A stretch of 64,000 nucleotides of DNA from Actinostola sp. cb2023 (GCA_033675265.1 JAUJYZ010000968.1:1-64000); one strand, 5' to 3'. Positions 10,500 through 20,800 are shown, counted from the stretch's first letter. The notes: generated by a model from the letters alone, not told the origin. A program made the numbers and translations.

Positions 10500-12940
10500 G
10501 AAACATGGTGCCATCCGAGGAAAACATTGATCATGTCACTATAGAGAACGCGTACTGCCCGACAGCTTCCTTGGTGTCAATCGATCTCTGGGCGTGACTT
10601 GCGCGTAGAACATGACCCGCACAAAATGGGAGTGATCTTCCTTGAGGTCAATCATTTTGTCTTTGGCTATCACTTGTAGAGTCTTCCCCGTAGTGTTCCA
10701 TGTAAGAAGCGCTTGCGTTTTTTTATTGGGGACCAGATGCTGCATTTTCTCGAGTGGATCCTGTCTTTTACGAAGTGACCAAACAACTCGTTTCCAATAG
10801 TATTTGGCTCTTTCCTCAGAGAATGGATTCGCGAAGCTTCGGATGCTTCGGATGGTGACATGACCAACTTCTAAATGTTCTTCTCCAGTGGTGCAACCTT
10901 ACAGCAGTAGTAAGGTGGTGATGATGTGTCGGTGTCACTGTCTTAGATGAAGTACCCGCCACCTGTTTTGCTTTCTCTGCTAGATTTGCAAGCTCGGGAG
11001 CAATCAGGAAGTACTATCTCTGCTAAGTAGATGGGAATCATACGGGCATAGGTCAGCCTGTTGCGTGTGAAAAAGTACTTGGTGAATACCTCAAGAGCTT
11101 CTCGATTCGAATTGAACCGCTCGGATAAATGATGTCATATATTATTATTATTGACAATCCTCGTGTACTGACTCACAACCTTAATCAATGGAATATTGTC
11201 TTTGGCTAGCATCAAACACCTTCATTTTCTCCACGATATGGCATGTACCTTTTCTACTCATTCCTTGGAACCATCGGTGCAAACATCAACAAGCTCAAGA
11301 CTTTGCCAACTGCTCAAGACACTGCAGTACGAATTCGGATCTTGCTGGGGAAAAAAAAAGATTCCTGATACATTACGAACAGTGTCTGTAGGGTAATCAG
11401 GTGAGCAGTCTGCCCTTTCTTTACGTGGTTACTTATCATCAATGATTTGTTTGACCGTTGTTGGACCGTACAGTTCCGATTCTATCCAGCACAAGTCAGT
11501 CCAGTCCACTGTTTTCATTGAACGTTCCGATTGTTCGTAGTTGGGCCATTACTATATACAGTTCGCTGGGATGGAGTATAAAATGACTTGGATATATGTA
11601 TGTATGGATCCTGTGGCGAGCCATTTGCAGCTTCTTTGCCAGTTTGTAGAGCCCTGTGTCAAGTGAAATGACTGTCTTCCTACTAAGTCGGATCTACCAC
11701 CTTTGTCTTGATCTTCTGGGCCTGCATTAGAACAGTCAGTAAGGTCTGCCATTCGTTTAGATTAGATTTAGATTTATTTGGAATTAACGTTCCATTACAA
11801 AGATGAATATTCCATTGACTTGCAAATAGTGTGCTGGTGCAGCAATCAGAGGTGGTGCTCCTACTCGTGTGACAGGCATTGCATTACTGATCAGTGAGTT
11901 GTATCCAGACCACACCAGGATACCTGTACTCTTTGCAGACTGATTCTCTAACTGCCCTAGAGTGCTCATGATATTCGTCTGTGTTCCAGTCACTACCGTG
12001 CTGTCAATTGGAGTTCTGGAGTCAAACTACGCCCGAGAAGCCATGCCAAATATTACATCCTGACTCTTACCGGAAGTTCATTCTCAGCAAACAGACCAAA
12101 CCATGGGTAAAGAGGACTGAAGGGCTTTGAAGGAGGCTTAGGGCATTCCAGGAGGCTTGTAATTGACTCAGAAAGCTCTCTAATTGAGCGACTCTGGTCT
12201 GGGGTATCGACGTTCAAGTCTGGTTTCTTGTCTTCAGGGACACTCCTTTGGTATATAGCCATTGCTGTTCCATGGAAGGTGTGTTTCCGGTCAGGAGTCA
12301 GTGTCTTCAGCAAAGTTCGCATTGTCGAACGAAAAAAAAAAAAAGAAGATATGCCTGCCCTCCACTATGTCTGGAGATATCTACAGCTAATTCAAAAAAA
12401 AACGTTGTCCTATAGGTTTTGTTGCATATTGCATTTTGCATTCCCAGACCGAAGTGCATTATGCATGGAAATGGATGTGTGTTCTTCTATTTTGGGGTTC
12501 CCAAACCCACAAATAAATATCAGGGAAGCCCTGACAGTCAACTGACCAAGATCTCAGTTTCGGCAACGCAACGCAAAACAAACACATGTATTGATCAGTC
12601 TATAATGCACTTCGGTCTGGAAATGCAATATGCAACAAAACCTAGGACAACGTTTTTTGAATTAGCTGTAAACAACATCATTCTGAACCATACGCTTGAG
12701 AACACTTGATTCCGGATCTGCACCTATAGCTCTGAGGATTCTGTTTTTATCAGCCACCATCCCAAAACCGTGCAGCATATTTGTCAACGCTTTACTTTGG
12801 ACTGCCTTGTGGACAGCTAGGCCAACAGCCAACTGTTGTGGCATTTCATCTGTCGACCACCTAAGAGTTTCTGACTTGTTCTTTATTTGTCGTACTTTGA
12901 GCAAGACACATTTTGCGCTTATGCACCTCATCAGACTTCT
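10500..12940 (-). pseudogene. Decayed gene of unknown function inside the long-inverted-repeat element
   Basis: Fragments line up in order on the minus strand: RWSTDEMPQQLAVGLAVHKA with LHGFGMVADKNRILRAIGA (12931-12662); then, past a small inserted element, FDNANFAEDT and HTFHGTAMAIYQRS (about 12340-12240); YPWFGLFAENEL ending at a GTAAGA donor (about 12070); VWSGYNSLISNAMPVTRV and APPLIAAPAH (about 11930-11830); ESELYGPTTVKQIIDD (about 11490-11440). I recall this set of motifs from a multicopy uncharacterised cnidarian family. Several frame changes and stops show this copy is dead. No catalytic motif is recognised. Its position between the inverted arms suggests it is element cargo or machinery. 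Confidence 0.5.
12384..12668. mobile_element. Tc1/mariner-type MITE, 285 bp, TA target duplication
   Basis: Ends CAGCTAATTCAAAAAA and TTTTTTGAATTAGCTG are inverted and extend about 65 bp inward (CGTTGTCCTA, TTTGTTGCATATTGC, CAGACCGAAGTGCA). Both are flanked by TA (12382-12383; 12669-12670). The minus-strand gene reads NDVV on one side and ISPDIVEGRHIF on the other, so the element sits in that coding sequence. Confidence 0.8.
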
Positions 12941-13606
12941 TTTCAGCTGAAAGTTGTTTGGACCTTGTATGACCCACCTAAAGAAGCTTTACAGTTCTGT
13001 TGGCAAATTATGATTGGAAATGTTTTCTAGAGACCCAGTGAACTTCCACTTCTTACAGTTGAGAAACCACTAAATCAGCCCCGCTTTCACGTATTATCAG
13101 TTGATCACGTGACTCCCCTAAACCAATATGACGTACCCGATCGCAGTCTAGAATGTACAACTTACGGCCTGGTAGTGTAACAATCACATATGTCATTGAT
13201 TTGGGTGAATTTGGATACATTTTATGCAATTCAAAATAAGTTATAGGGCATTTTATGGTCCAGCCTCGTTTCCATGTTGTCATGGTCACGTGACCAGCTT
13301 TATTACTTAAAAGTTTCTTAGTTGTGTCAGATACACTTATATGTAAAGTATGAGTAATTTCGGGAACGATTTGTTGCCATTAACGATGGTTATATCGCAT
13401 TTTATGGCCCAGCCTCGTTTCCATGCTGGGCCATATATGTCACATTTTAAAACTTCCGTAGCGGCCGTCGGTACGAGTTACAAAATTGCCGACAACATGT
13501 TTCTTGTTCCTTAGGGTCCCCTTAACACATCTAGATAGGTGGCTTGCTTTCAGCACAAAATTCCCACGGGACTTTCTTTTACGACATTTGCTCCCTGACT
13601 ATCCAC

Positions 13607-13786
13607 TTGAGTGTCAATTTCAGGATCGCTTTCTTGCTCGTTATCACCGTCCAGATTTTCTATTCCCTCTAATTCAAGGTCTGATACTAATTCTGTACAG
13701 TGTATGTCTAGAAATACACGTACGGCGTTTATATCGTAAAGTAGAAATTCAAAATCAAGACTCAAAGAAGCTTCATGTATCTTCAC
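13607..13786 (-). pseudogene. Acidic leader, probable N-terminus of the split piggyBac-like gene
   Basis: The minus strand from 13786 reads MKIHEASLSLDFEFLLYDIN and then DGDNEQESDPEIDTQVD, an acidic stretch of the type that precedes piggyBac domains, ending at the tip of the inverted-repeat element. The link to the fragment at 9585-9880 is inferred from strand, order and the insertion between them; frames do not join cleanly. Confidence 0.35.
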
Positions 13787-13789
13787 TTT

Positions 13790-14390
13790 AAAATAAGGCT
13801 GCGAAAAGGTTAATCACAATCGGCTACAGTTCTATCTACAGTACATGTAGAAAGTCAAACAACAAACGTCTTTCCCAACAACTTTCGGCATTATCAGTTC
13901 TAAAATCTAAGACTCATTAGCGTGCACGTGGGAATGCTATGTTTGAGACACTTGATTAACACATGGTTGTTTTAGCATGTGAAAATCTTCAAGAAGTTTA
14001 ACCAAGTCCCGCTACTACTATAGAATTGATTAGTATTTTCTCCTACAGTATAAAGCTGCAGGTGAGTCAGCAAGTTTGTTTATGATCATCGAAGCGTTGT
14101 TGTCGGCTAAATGCACACAGTCAGGCCCACCGCAAACTTGCTGTTTGAGGATTTGAATACACTTGATCTCAACTTGTCTGATTCGAGAAACACTGGCCTA
14201 GACATGTACTTTTAATTGCAAGGGACCGACCTTGTGTTTACACAACAGACTTTGAGCTAGCTTTAGCAGATTGTTGTTATTAGCAGTGTTTGCTGTTCAA
14301 CGATTTTTGTATTTTGAAAACTTGAATACAATAGTAAATGTTTTATTACCATTATAAGAACACATTATAAGTCATGCCTTTTCTAAATAT
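13790..14390. other. Non-coding stretch, nothing recognised
   Basis: No exon, repeat or inverted structure stood out between the long-inverted-repeat element and the stem-loop at 14396. Confidence 0.5.
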
Positions 14391-14395
14391 TGTGG

Positions 14396-14411
14396 CTCTT
14401 AAAAGAGCCGT
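14396..14411 (-). promoter_or_regulatory. Histone-type 3' stem-loop
   Basis: The minus strand reads GGCTCTTTTAAGAGCC followed by ACA: a 6-bp stem GGCTCT/AGAGCC with loop TTTA, the canonical shape and nearly the canonical sequence of the metazoan replication-dependent histone mRNA 3' end. A purine-rich GAAAAGG lies about 8 bases downstream, where a histone downstream element would be. The open reading frame just upstream (14646-14435) is not a histone, which is odd. The 16-base palindrome could be fortuitous. Confidence 0.5.
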
Positions 14412-14434
14412 TTTTTCATTCAAAGAAGGAACTT

Positions 14435-14646
14435 CTACTGCAATTCCTTTTCTAAAGAATCCATGTACTCCAATCTTATGATAACCTTTTTCTTGAACTC
14501 TTCAAAATTAGCAACAATGCAGTAAAATGCATGTTGAGTGTCTAATGTTAAAGACTGGTTTGCAGCAATGTTGTAGGATTGCTTAAGCTTTTCCTCTAAT
14601 TCTTTCAAAGTATCAAGTTCGTGCATCCTCATCTCTCGGATTTTAT
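14435..14646 (-). CDS. Terminal exon of a coiled-coil protein (unidentified)
   Basis: The minus strand encodes about 70 residues: KIREMRMHELDTLKELEEKL, a basic/acidic coiled-coil segment, then AFYCIVANFEEFKKKVI and MDSLEKELQ before a stop at 14435. Removing the 265-bp element at 14649-14913 joins this to TTATGTGTTTCAG, a plausible splice acceptor. So this looks like a last exon with the mobile element sitting at the intron/exon border. The stop is followed 24 bases later by the histone-type stem-loop. I do not recognise the family and no upstream exon was found, so it may be a relic. Confidence 0.35.
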
Positions 14647-14648
14647 CT

Positions 14649-14913
14649 ACAATCGTTTGCAAAATGTTTTGACACCCCCACTGACAAAATGGGACAATTG
14701 AAAGTTTCATAACTTTCATTTCTAAACCCCCCATTCCCCCTCTCAATGTTGACCAAAATGCCAACGCGATACATCATTTTCAAGAGCACATCAACATTGA
14801 TTTGAGGGGGAGGGGAGAAGGATGATTGATACTTTTGAGTCACTCAAATAAACGTTGAAACATTTTCAGCACCATTTTTTGAGAGGGGTGTCAATAATTT
14901 TGCAAACGATTGT
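14649..14913. mobile_element. 265-bp inverted-repeat element (MITE), copy 1
   Basis: Starts ACAATCGTTTGCAAAAT and ends ATTTTGCAAACGATTGT, perfect inverted tips with imperfect extension through TTGACACCCC/GGGGTGTCAA. Flanked by CT on both sides (14647-14648; 14914-14915), a possible 2-bp target duplication. It appears identical, base for base, to copy 2 at 18864-19128 in the same orientation, so the duplication is recent. Confidence 0.85.
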
Positions 14914-15639
14914 CTGAAACACATTATGTCTGTTATCATACGAATGAAACGTGCTACTACACTGAAACTGCGTGTGTAACATACTTTCCCAGTTAGCATG
15001 AAATATGTATAACAACCATGAATGTAATACATCATCACGTGGAATAGTAAGGGTAAATGCGATTTACCTACATACTTTGAAATAGACGATTTTTTAAATA
15101 TGGGGGGAGGGGTGGGTGTGGAATGGTTATGTCGATACGAGAGCCTTTTCGGATGTCGTTTTGAATAATATTATGGATTATAAAACAAAGCATATACGAT
15201 TTTCTTTTTAAATTGAGTAAGTAATATAGTATTGCACTTTCTAAGTTATGCTTATTGGTGATATTCTGAGAGCAAAGGAATCGAAAATTATCACGCACAA
15301 TGTATGGGTCGGACGTCATATACTAGACACTCAGAAGCTTATATTTTTTTTCTTAATGATGGTCATTGAAGTAGTGTCCAATGTTTTCTACGAAACCGAT
15401 ATTCTTTGTCGACAAAATGAATCTGTTTATTTTAGTATAACTCACGGGGACTACAAGTATTTGTTATTAGTTATTGGACGTCACTGACGTTGTGCGTCAC
15501 TTCCGTTGGGCATCACTTCCGGTACCCAATACACATTGGCCAATATACCTGATTTAGACTCATAGCAAACTACTGTAATTATCCACTATATGTACATCTG
15601 GAAACGAAAAGCTTAAAGCAATCTAAGAAAATAATTACA
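14914..15639. other. Upstream region of the Rep-like gene
   Basis: No gene recognised. Near 15478-15525 short direct repeats occur: GACGTCACTGACGT, then GCGTCACTTCCGTTG and GCATCACTTCCGGTA about 18 bp apart. These could be binding sites of the Rep-like protein, but spacing is irregular. Confidence 0.4.
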
Positions 15640-16179
15640 ATGTCAGAACAAAGTCTAGGTTTGACGGAGGAAAATACCCCTGAGGTTAGTCGTCGAGTTG
15701 TTCGACAAGTCTATCTTGTTACATACAGTCAGGCCGATGTATCATTATTTCCAACTCGTCGTGCGTTTGCCGAAGCAGTATGTGGGTCTTTTACGAGCAG
15801 CCATGAGGGGAATTACATAGTCCAATGGAGTTGTTGTCGTGAACAGCACAGATGCGGTGGCTTACACTACCATATGGCCATAAAACTAAACCGCACACAG
15901 AGGTGGTTACCATCGAAACATTTTCTCCTACAAAGGCACGGAATTTCAGTACATTTCTCAACCATTCACCACAACTACTACAGTGCTTGGAAATACATTA
16001 CCAAAGAGGATGAACATGTTATTCAAAGTGCTGGTCACCCAGATCTATGGAATGCTAGACCTCCAAGGACGTCGCAAGCAACACTAGCATCACAGGATAT
16101 ACGAAGGGAGAGGCAAAATATTCGTACACTGGAGATGCCTAATTCTAGTTCATCTAACGCTAGTGGTGACCCTGTATGC

Positions 16180-16210
<31 letters not shown>

Positions 16211-17106
16211 TAGTGGCTGCCGAAACAGTTCAGGTCCAACGAAATAGCTGCAGTCCAGCTAAGAAAAGACGCCTGACTGCATTTCAATTATCAGAAATTA
16301 TAATTGAAAAGGGGATCAAAAGCAGAATGGAGTTGCTAGCCCTAGCAAACCAGCAAAAGAAGGAAGGGAAGACGGATATAGCTGAATTTATAGTTAATCG
16401 TGGGCCAAACATCGTGGCGGAGGTGTTAAATACAGCGTGGGAGATGTCAACCGCAGAGTGTGATCTTGAAAGATCAAGGAAAAGACGACTTGAACTCCTT
16501 GAAGAATCATCGTTAGGAGAATGCGCTAGCGGCTGCGAAGGCCAGTGGTTGAATTGCGCTGTCGAAGTACTTAACCGCAATGGCATCAATGTTCAGTCTT
16601 TTGGAGGAGCTGTTCGCGAGCTTTTGTGTAAGGGGCGCGGAAAATACCGCAACATAATGATCGTTGGGCCTGCGAACTGTGCCAAGACCTTCATTTTAAA
16701 TCCTTTGACGAGCATCTATAGGACATTCAGTAATCCTGCTTGCTCATCGTTTGCCTGGGTTGGTGCAGAGAATGCAGAGTGTATTTTCCTTAATGACTTT
16801 CGTTGGTCATCCCATGTAATCGCATGGAGCGATTTACTGTTAATGCTGGAGGGTCAAATGGTACATTTGCCAGCCCCCAAAACTCATTATGCTAAAGATT
16901 TGGTGTTTGATAGAGACACACCGATATTCTGCACTGGAAAAAATGCCATTATCTTTATCAAGAATGGAGCTATTGACGAGCGAGAGAGCGAAATGATGTC
17001 TGTCCGATGGAAAGTCTATCGCTTCAATTACCAGATTCCTCCTCAAGATCAGAAGTCCATCGTTTCGTGCCCCAAATGCTTCGCGTCCCTTGTTCTTGGC
17101 ATCTAG
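15640..17106 (+). CDS. Rep-like protein: HUH endonuclease fused to SF3 helicase
   Basis: A single uninterrupted 488-residue frame. The N-terminal HUH nuclease has motif I VYLVTYSQAD (24-33), motif II GGLHYHMAIKL with the metal-binding HYH (76-78), and motif III AWKYITKED with the likely nicking Tyr119 and Lys122. A ten-Asp run (181-190) and a basic PAKKRR patch (206-211) form the linker. The helicase has Walker A GPANCAKT (343-350), Walker B CIFLNDF (381-387) and a motif-C-like PIFCTGKN (428-435). The tail has CPKC. This architecture is known from rolling-circle Rep proteins of CRESS-DNA viruses and related TEs. Such proteins nick DNA at an origin hairpin and unwind it. All key residues are present. 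An inverted decamer array lies 20 bases downstream. Motif identification is firm; whether it belongs to a virus-derived insert or a transposon is not settled. Confidence 0.82.
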
Positions 17107-17125
17107 TGGTTTGTGAAATGTGAGA

Positions 17126-17235
17126 CGCTCAACCACGCTCGACCACGCTCAACCAAATGTACTTTAAAAAGACTGGTATTGTATTTCTTTATACACTGAT
17201 GGTTGAGCGTGGTTGTGCGTGGTTGTGGGTTTCAT
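17126..17235. repeat. Inverted decamer array, origin-like hairpin after the Rep-like gene
   Basis: Three tandem copies of about ACGCTCAACC (17126-17155, middle copy ACGCTCGACC) are followed after a 45-base AT-rich spacer by three copies of the reverse complement (GGTTGAGCGT, GGTTGTGCGT, GGTTGTGGGT; 17201-17230). Paired, they form a stem of about 30 bp with a few mismatches, and similarity extends a little further (GTGAGAC/GTTTCAT). Rep-type nucleases bind short iterated sites beside a stem-loop, so this is a candidate origin or element terminus. Confidence 0.7.
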
Positions 17236-17655
17236 ATTACGATCGTGCGTTTCTGTTATAGAACGATCCTCAGCTCTTACCGTATCCTCGCCCGGCCGAC
17301 CAAAACAACAAACAGTAGATACAAATAATAACTGTTATTTGTGCGCTGTTCCTATTATAAACAAACACTTAGGAAAATGCAAATAATTGCCTAATTTCCA
17401 ATGAAATGTTTTACGAGTCAGTTAATTAGTAATAGTAGATTAGTTAACATCTGAACGGCTCATTAAACTACATGTATATTACGTAATACCAGTTTATATT
17501 CCGTCCATACGTTTCAATGACAAACGACATTGCTCAAATTGAGTGCCAAATAAATATTTTATTAGTATTTGGTCCTATCACCTTTACTTTTTATTATCAT
17601 ATCAAGTCGCTTATTCATACTTGAAATGATGTTATCAATGACATTGTTATATCTT

Positions 17656-18629
17656 TCATTCATAAGATTTTTCACTCTTATGGCGAATTCTCGAAAGGTT
17701 TCTAGCCAGATCGTTCTTGACAAGGTGAAATAGATTTTCTATTGGGTTTAGATCTGGACTTCTAGGGGGGATCGACAGCAGTGTTGCATTAAGGGAAACG
17801 AAGGCTGCCTTAGCCTTAGCACTATTCTGAGATGGGTCTCCGTCTTGCACGAAAATGCGATAATTTCCTTTGTGGCTCTTCTCGAAAGCATCGTTGAAAT
17901 GATCTAATACGAAGTCGTGAAACTTTTGACCATCAAGTTTTTCATACTGTTCACACAATACAACTCCGTTACCATATGAGATGCCTACCATCAACTTTAG
18001 CACTCGTCCACCCGAACCCACATGCGAGCCCTTCCCTGTACAGCAATGCGTCAATCCCTCTTTTTTCTTTCGCCAAATCCTGGCCTTTGGTGCCCTGGCT
18101 TGATCCATTGGATTGTATTTATGATAAAAGCTAACTCCATCCAAAAAAAAAACAAATACGATTCTTCCATATATCAGGGGTGTAATTCCTTCTAATTTTT
18201 TTTGCGAAAGCTAACCGTTTGATGCGGTCTGCTTCAGTCGGTCATCATTCCTTTTTTTCTGGCCTGAAGGTAATAATATCCCATTCTTCGTAACTGTCGA
18301 GTTATCGTGGATGCTGATATGTTTTCTTTGTCCAATCCCATGTCTAACAACAGCCTTTTAGTTGTGAACTGTCCTTCGCTTCGCTTTAAGCGATAAATAC
18401 AGCGTTTCAATTGCCTTTCATTTCGTTGATTTATCCTCCTAGGCCTTCCCACGTTCTTTGGTACACGACCAATAGATAGATGATTTTTAGTAGCACGAAC
18501 ACTTCGAAAGACAGTAGATCTAGACACTCCAAACCGATGCATTATTTCTTTGACTGTTAGGTGACCACTTTCCTTCGCCATCTGCATCTTTGCTTTAGTT
18601 ATCGGGCAAATAGTCCTTGTCTTAACCAT
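17656..18629 (-). pseudogene. Tc1-type (DD34E) transposase, frameshifted
   Basis: From 18629 the minus strand encodes a transposase start (MVKTRTICPITKAKM), an HTH with MHRFGVSRSTVFRSV, and a second HTH STITRQLRRMGYYYL. The catalytic half at 18144-17656 has the first Asp in DGVSFYHKY, the second in FVQDGDPSQNS and the third acid in SPDLNPIENLF; 34 residues separate the last two (DD34E), typical of Tc1. Between the halves the frame shifts twice: near 18235, and in a ten-T run (minus strand) at about 18143-18152. I could not identify its terminal inverted repeats. It points opposite to the Rep-like gene. Confidence 0.8.
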
Positions 18630-18863
18630 GTTTAAATTTGCCTTGTGCGCGCGACAAATAAAACTAAATCTAATTTGCGCGCGCTTTTCAATTATCCATT
18701 GTGTTGCATGACTCCACTTATAATTTTCTAATTAACCGTTGCCATGGTAACAACACATATACGATGGAAAGGGAAAGTTTAAATTACATGTCGGTACTGT
18801 TTTTCTATGTAATGCAACCAAATTATTTCATTTACGCCTGTTTTTCGGATTTATCAAATTCGG

Positions 18864-19128
18864 ACAATCGTTTGCAAAATGTTTTGACACCCCCACTGAC
18901 AAAATGGGACAATTGAAAGTTTCATAACTTTCATTTCTAAACCCCCCATTCCCCCTCTCAATGTTGACCAAAATGCCAACGCGATACATCATTTTCAAGA
19001 GCACATCAACATTGATTTGAGGGGGAGGGGAGAAGGATGATTGATACTTTTGAGTCACTCAAATAAACGTTGAAACATTTTCAGCACCATTTTTTGAGAG
19101 GGGTGTCAATAATTTTGCAAACGATTGT
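18864..19128. mobile_element. 265-bp inverted-repeat element (MITE), copy 2
   Basis: Same sequence, length and orientation as copy 1 at 14649-14913. The flanks are GG and AG, which do not match each other. The two copies bracket about 3.95 kb holding the Rep-like gene and the Tc1 relic. See the finding on this pair. Confidence 0.85.
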
Positions 19129-19344
19129 AGACACAATTGCTTGTCCATAGTGTTAGGGAAGATTCGTTCTTGAATCAATCAAACAAGCTTTTAAGAAAAG
19201 TAGAGCCGCTATTTCATTGGCTACTATAACATGCAAATTAGAATACTGTTTTCTCTTGCGTTCTCTTTTGCTCCTGTTCTTTTGTATTTTCGATCCTTTT
19301 GTTTCATAGATCGAGTCAACGCTTCCGAACTGAACACCATCATA

Positions 19345-19471
19345 TGCCGTGTTTACACTTGGAGGTTTACTGAAGGAAACCAGTTACCGAACCTTGGTAG
19401 AAATTAGAAAGCTATTGTTTGTAGAGCGGTTAACCTTAGTTTTCTGATAGTGCTCAAGTGTAAACACGGCA
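19345..19471. mobile_element. Small MITE, about 127 bp
   Basis: TGCCGTGTTTACACTTG at 19345 is mirrored by CAAGTGTAAACACGGCA ending at 19471. ATA on both sides may be the target duplication. No coding content. Confidence 0.7.
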
Positions 19472-19479
19472 ATAATGAA

Positions 19480-19955
19480 TGACAGAGGCGCAAAGTAAAA
19501 ACGCAAATGTCCGCAAATTGCGGTTCTCTTAAAGAAGTCTTTTTGCATCGCAATTGCGGTTCTTAGCTGTTGCAATAATTTCGTGTTTCGCGAAAGTGTG
19601 AATAATAATAGGTGCGAAGTCCTTTTGTTCATTAGTCATGCGGGGTCATACATGTAGCCCTAGCCCAACAGAATAACGTATTTTCATATCAAAATATTTT
19701 TATTAGAAATACTTAAAGATGAATAATAACTATTTACAACCACAGTATATATATTTGACAACACTAAAAACTTCTTTTTACAGGGCATCTTATGAATTCA
19801 TCCATTGATTTCACACACTTTTTCCAGCTAACATATTGTTCATTCGGTGCAATGGAAAACATGTCAAAAACATACTTTTTTTATCAAGGAGATTCTGAAT
19901 GGATCTACCACTCCTTTCCCTTTTGCGCCTGAAATGTTATTGCCCTTCAATTCTT
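19480..19955. other. Non-coding stretch, nothing recognised
   Basis: AT-rich sequence without a convincing exon. The phrase CGCAATTGCGGTTCTTA resembles ATTGCGGTTCTCTTA 50 bases earlier, a minor local repeat. Confidence 0.4.
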
Positions 19956-20044
19956 GATTGTTAAGCATCTCTCTCAGACATTTCACAGCGAAATTCCCTT
20001 GTGATGAGGATTGAAGTTTGATTTGATAAAGTTGTGCTGTTGTA

Positions 20045-20258
20045 ATGACATGTACTTGTGGAGTTTGTGACAGAGGCTGGACGGAAGGTGGCGGTGTTTC
20101 TGGCAGAGGCTGGATGGATGATGGTAGAGCTTGTGGCAGAAGCTGGATGGATGACGGTGGAGCTTGTGGCAGACGTTGGATCGATGATGGTGGAGCTTGT
20201 GGCTGGAATGGCTGTGTCAGAGGGCGTTGCAGAGGCTGGATTGGTGTAGGTTCTTTTT
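20045..20258. repeat. 33-bp minisatellite, about five units, open on both strands
   Basis: Units of the form GGCTGGATGGATGATGGT plus AGAGCTTGTGGCAGA repeat with drift. On the minus strand they encode a Ser/Thr/Pro-rich repeat (STIIDPTSATS, STVIHPASATS). This may be the second exon, or an intronic repeat, of the gene whose first exon lies at 20265-20430. Confidence 0.75.
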
Positions 20259-20264
20259 CTTACC

Positions 20265-20430
20265 GTAGTTTTGTCCAGCGTAGTTAATTTTAACAACACT
20301 TCCCACTTCTGTTCTCGATCCAGAAACAACATTTACAATTTTGCGAGAGGGAACGATACAATACTTCGAGTCGCAATGGAAAAGTACCAATGCATGGCTT
20401 GGAATTTTGGTCAATCTTCTTAAACTCATT
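20265..20430 (-). CDS. First exon of an unidentified gene, small beta-barrel-like start
   Basis: The minus strand opens MSLRRLTKIPSHALVLFHC and continues CIVPSRKIVNVV and VGSVVKINYAGQNYG, ending at the donor GTAAGA. The pattern (aromatic strand, VVP, glycine-rich strand) resembles short leaders I associate with BEN-domain proteins in cnidarians, where they recognise or bind partners; this is a weak recollection. If the donor is ignored, the adjoining minisatellite reads on only in another frame. No later exon was found before 19960, so it could be an isolated remnant. Confidence 0.35.
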
Positions 20431-20529
20431 TTCAAGACAGTTTGTTAAAACGAATCAAAACTATGCAGTTACGTGACAGAAAAGCGTTCTGCTTTTATGG
20501 GATCGAGCAGGGTAACAAAAGGACACATA

Positions 20530-20800
20530 AAACACATTAACGATGATTGGTTGTGTCAACAAGTGATGATTGGTTGAGTCCACAAACTAAAATGATCCAA
20601 TCACTGATGTGTAATTTCGATCCTATGTAAACAATATAAAATGTGATTAACGATGATTGGTTGTGTCAACAAGTGATGATTGGTTGAGTCCACAAACTAA
20701 AATGATCTAATCATTGATGTGTAATTTCGATCCTATGATCCAATCACTGATGTGTAATTTCGATCCTATGTAAACAATATAAAAGGGATTGTTTGCAATA
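20530..20800. repeat. Tandem duplication of a promoter-like segment (~110 bp units)
   Basis: The segment ATTAACGATGATTGGTTGTG...GTAATTTCGATCCTATG occurs at about 20537-20628 and 20645-20738, with a third partial unit to 20770. Each full unit carries two ATTGG (reverse CCAAT) boxes, and the last is followed by TATAAAAGGG at 20779. The arrangement could drive transcription to the right. Confidence 0.75.

Larger units (their letters stand above)
9880..13606. mobile_element. 3.7-kb element with ~430-bp terminal inverted repeats
   Basis: The left arm (about 9880-10315) is matched in reverse complement by the right arm (about 13165-13606). Matched landmarks are TAGTCAGGGAGCA at the tip, CCCGTGGGAATTTTGTGCTG, CCGACGGCCGCTACGGAAG, GAACGATTTGTTGCC and GGTCACGTGACC. 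The left tip abuts CC|TAGTCAGGG and the right tip CCCTGACTA|TCC, so a TCC target duplication is possible. Each arm contains the phrase CATGGAAACGAGGCTGG, twice in the left arm about 147 bp apart. The interior carries a decayed minus-strand gene (10500-12940) but no transposase I recognise. Class unassigned. Confidence 0.7.

Noticed and set aside
10548..10870. Separate small minus-strand genes
   Set aside because: Better explained as fragments of the decayed gene inside the long-inverted-repeat element.
17120..17240. Inverted decamers as a transcription terminator hairpin
   Set aside because: Terminator hairpins of that kind are bacterial; the genome is eukaryotic and the repeated decamers fit protein binding sites better.
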